Shown in pieces: positions 31,420-33,277 of a stretch of 33,277 nt of DNA. A model generated the notes under the pieces. The model was given only the letters and a program-made list of their open reading frames with translations, had not been told where the DNA came from and made no database searches. How positions within the stretch are numbered: the first letter of the stretch is position 1; each line of letters opens with the position of its first letter. Origin of the DNA: Pseudomonas capeferrum (GTDB lineage Bacteria > Pseudomonadota > Gammaproteobacteria > Pseudomonadales > Pseudomonadaceae); assembly GCF_013523055.1 (NCBI RefSeq), contig NZ_JAAMQM010000036.1:1-33277 (forward strand). Direction: 5' to 3'. The position numbers and the translations under genes were made by a program.

Positions 31420-32973
31420 TCATGCCACCCGCACCCTCAACCCCCGCCACAGCGCCGCTACCATCACCACACACACCACCGCCCAGCTCCACGCCTGCGG
31501 ATTGCTCAACCCTTCCCGAACCAGCTGCGGCACGATCCCCAGGCCGACGATGAACGCCAGCAGACCGATCTCCGCCCTCGGTCCGGCAACAGGCCGCGCC
31601 AGGTACACCAACCCCGGCAGCACCAGCGCCGCCGTGGGGAAGCTGCGATAGCGCGGATCGAAGACCATCGCCAGCATGCTCACCGCCGCCACGAAACCCG
31701 CCGCCAGCAGCAACCACCCAGCCCGCGCCTCCAGCCAGGCGAACAACCGCTCCCGCCAACCCGTTCGCGCGCTCAAGGCCAGCACGCCATGTATCAGCAC
31801 CAACAGGTTGAGCCCCGTCAACAGCACGGCCCACAGCCATTCCCCAGGGAACCGGGCATTGGTGCGCATCAACTCGCCCCAGGATCCCAGGCATGCAGCG
31901 CCCAAGGCCGCCAACAGCGGCAGCAGCAGAGCGGCGCGTCGATCGGTGACCCGCCCGCCCAGCATCAACGCCGCCGCGAACAGGATCACGCTGGCCAGCC
32001 ACCACTGCGGCCAAAGCGGCAGATTGCTCACCGGCCCTTCGAGAACGCCCTTATCCTGACGATCCGCGTCAAACAACCCCCAATACCCGCCGACAGCCCC
32101 TTCACTGGCGCGTTTCCACGGTTGGTCGAAGGCTTCGATCAGGTTGTACCGCCAGCCATGGGATTCGGCCAACGCCACGAAACCCCGCACGAACCGGGCC
32201 TCGTTCACCCGGCTCGGCTCGGCCGTCTCGCGCTGGCGACCTTCGCTGGGCCAACCCGTCTCGCCGATCAGGATGTCCTTGGGCGCGAAGCGCTTGCCGA
32301 ACACCTCGCGCACCTCGGCGACATGGGCCAGGGCATCATCGATGCCGCTCGGATCATCCTCCCAGTAAGGCAGCAGGTGAATGGTCAAAAAGTCCACCGC
32401 CGGCGCGATCTGCGGATGCTCCAGCCAGAACTCCCAGACATCGGCGTAGGTGACAGGGACCTGCACCTGGCCCTTGACCCGGCGAATCAGCTCGGCCAGC
32501 CGCTCGCCGGTGATCTCCTTGCGCAGCAGGGTTTCGTTGCCGACGATCACCGCCGTGACCACGTCCGGGTTGGCATTGGCCGCGGCGATCAGGGCATCGA
32601 CCTCCTTGTCGGTGTCTTCCGGATTGGCGTTGACCCAGGCTCCGAGCATGACCTTCAATCCGTGCTTGCGCGCGATCGCGGGAATAGCTTCAAGGCCGGT
32701 CATGGAATAGGTACGAATGCACTGGAATCGCTCGGCGAGCAAGGCCAGGTCGGCGTCCATGCGCGCCGGTCGCAGCTTGAAGGGTTGGTCGAACGGCGAC
32801 TGGTCCTTGTCGAACGGCGTATAGGACGCGCACTGCAATTTATGCGTGGCGCTGGCCGCGTCCGGCAGGTGGACCGGCTTGCCGAGCCCGTACCAGAATC
32901 CTCCCAGGCCCAAGAGAGCGAGCAGACAGGCAAACAGGTAGAACGGCAAGACAAGGCGGGTGGGGCTGGGCAT
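31420..32973 (-). CDS. Membrane-bound GH17 family glucanase/transglycosylase
   Basis: A 517-residue inner-membrane protein. An N-terminal anchor (about 7-29) is followed by a periplasmic glycoside hydrolase family 17 domain (about 45-310), and then six to eight membrane helices. Catalytic acids fit GH17: E147 in VIVGNETLL (acid/base) and E238 in LIGETGWPSEG (nucleophile). Related proteins in pseudomonads are annotated as beta-(1,6)-glucan synthases or glucosidases and are thought to modify beta-1,3 or cyclic beta-glucans. No glycosyltransferase partner lies inside the window. The downstream tandem array may act as its transcript end. Confidence 0.88.
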   Translation of the reverse strand: MPSPTRLVLPFYLFACLLALLGLGGFWYGLGKPVHLPDAASATHKLQCASYTPFDKDQSPFDQPFKLRPARMDADLALLAERFQCIRTYSMTGLEAIPAIARKHGLKVMLGAWVNANPEDTDKEVDALIAAANANPDVVTAVIVGNETLLRKEITGERLAELIRRVKGQVQVPVTYADVWEFWLEHPQIAPAVDFLTIHLLPYWEDDPSGIDDALAHVAEVREVFGKRFAPKDILIGETGWPSEGRQRETAEPSRVNEARFVRGFVALAESHGWRYNLIEAFDQPWKRASEGAVGGYWGLFDADRQDKGVLEGPVSNLPLWPQWWLASVILFAAALMLGGRVTDRRAALLLPLLAALGAACLGSWGELMRTNARFPGEWLWAVLLTGLNLLVLIHGVLALSARTGWRERLFAWLEARAGWLLLAAGFVAAVSMLAMVFDPRYRSFPTAALVLPGLVYLARPVAGPRAEIGLLAFIVGLGIVPQLVREGLSNPQAWSWAVVCVVMVAALWRGLRVRVA

Positions 32974-33158
32974 GTGGGCGATCCATCGGCGGGCAAGAAG
33001 CGCTAGTGGCCTGTACGGTTGATTCGATCACTCGGTTTCGAGGGCCAGACTGACGCGTCGCAGTCCCGCTACGGTGAGCGATGACCACGCAGCTTGGCAG
33101 GCCCCGCCGCCGAAATCGAGTGCAAAAATCAGCCACACAGGCTAATGCCAGTCAGTTA

Positions 33159-33183
33159 AGCCCCACAATCTGCAATTGGGGCT
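33159..33183. terminator. Hairpin, possible terminator
   Basis: AGCCCCA (33159-33165) and TGGGGCT (33177-33183) form a perfect 7-bp stem with an 11-base loop. No clear T-run follows on either strand, so the assignment is tentative. It may end a gene beyond the window edge. Confidence 0.4.
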
Positions 33184-33197
33184 GCTTCGCACCCCTT

Positions 33198-33277
33198 CGC
33201 GGGCAAGCCCGCTCCCACAAGAAGTGCGCAGTTCCTGAATTCAGCGCTCAACTTGTGGGAGCGGGCTTGCCCGCGAA
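33198..33277. repeat. REP pair (REPIN) at the window end
   Basis: CGCGGGCAAGCCCGCTCCCAC (from about 33199) and its inverted copy GTGGGAGCGGGCTTGCCCGCG (ending about 33275) form the typical putida-group REP pair. The element reaches the window edge, so its far boundary is uncertain. Confidence 0.85.

Noticed and set aside
30703..31651. Overlapping 70-155-codon ORFs in the 142-bp array
   Set aside because: They translate REP palindromes in several frames, and the unit length (141-146 bp) does not hold a constant frame.

Overview
The window is chromosomal DNA from a fluorescent pseudomonad, most likely the Pseudomonas putida group (putida/entomophila/mosselii-like). The evidence is high GC, putida-type REP palindromes (cores such as GCGGGCTTGCCCCGCG) in most large gaps, and a familiar Pseudomonas gene order: nirBD, prc, apeB, rluA, minEDC, lpxL, mlaA. 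No prophage, transposase, tRNA or rRNA gene is visible. Most of the unusual content lies between genes.

Layout. 1-815 is a repeat-rich control region for nitrite assimilation. It holds a 17-bp NtrC-like palindrome, a canonical sigma-54 promoter, and a leader RNA with two ANTAR-type hexaloop hairpins, the second of which overlaps an intrinsic terminator. 816-3733 is nirBD. 4021-4953 is a PcaQ-like LysR regulator without pca genes nearby. 5199-7514 holds an FKBP lipoprotein, a DUF1232 protein preceded by two inverted perfect DnaA boxes, and a small XRE-type regulator translationally coupled to an unknown gene. 7745-12278 holds an EAL-CBS c-di-GMP phosphodiesterase, the Prc protease and, divergent from it, a quinone oxidoreductase. 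12389-12777 is a gene-free long inverted repeat. 12862-19238 is a minus-strand import operon (binding protein, alkaline-phosphatase-superfamily hydrolase, two permeases, ATPase, HAD phosphatase) with a divergent GntR/UTRA regulator. 19289-19718 is a REP pair enclosing a 33-bp tandem array.

19771-29997 is mostly cell-envelope and division genes. It holds a mechanosensitive channel with an untracked 54-residue membrane ORF upstream, ApeB, RluA, MinE-MinD-MinC, LpxL, an MlaA with a repeat-expanded N-terminus, and an exported alpha/beta hydrolase. 30146-31409 contains a 34-bp repeat cluster, a small membrane protein and a 142-bp tandem array built around REP pairs. 31420-32973 is a membrane-bound GH17 protein, and the window ends in another REP pair.

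How the genes work together. The nirBD region reads as a two-step nitrogen control: NtrC/sigma-54 initiation followed by NasT-type antitermination. The 13-18 kb operon reads as uptake of a phosphorus-containing organic compound followed by cytoplasmic cleavage and dephosphorylation; the substrate is unknown. The min genes place the division site, and LpxL, MlaA and the channel serve envelope synthesis, lipid asymmetry and osmotic protection.

Nothing here is a proven new system. The strongest candidates for new biology are the phosphoester operon, the XRE/GTG-coupled gene pair, the DnaA-box pair, and a family of structured repeats, including one motif shared between the 12.4-kb inverted repeat and the 31-kb tandem array.
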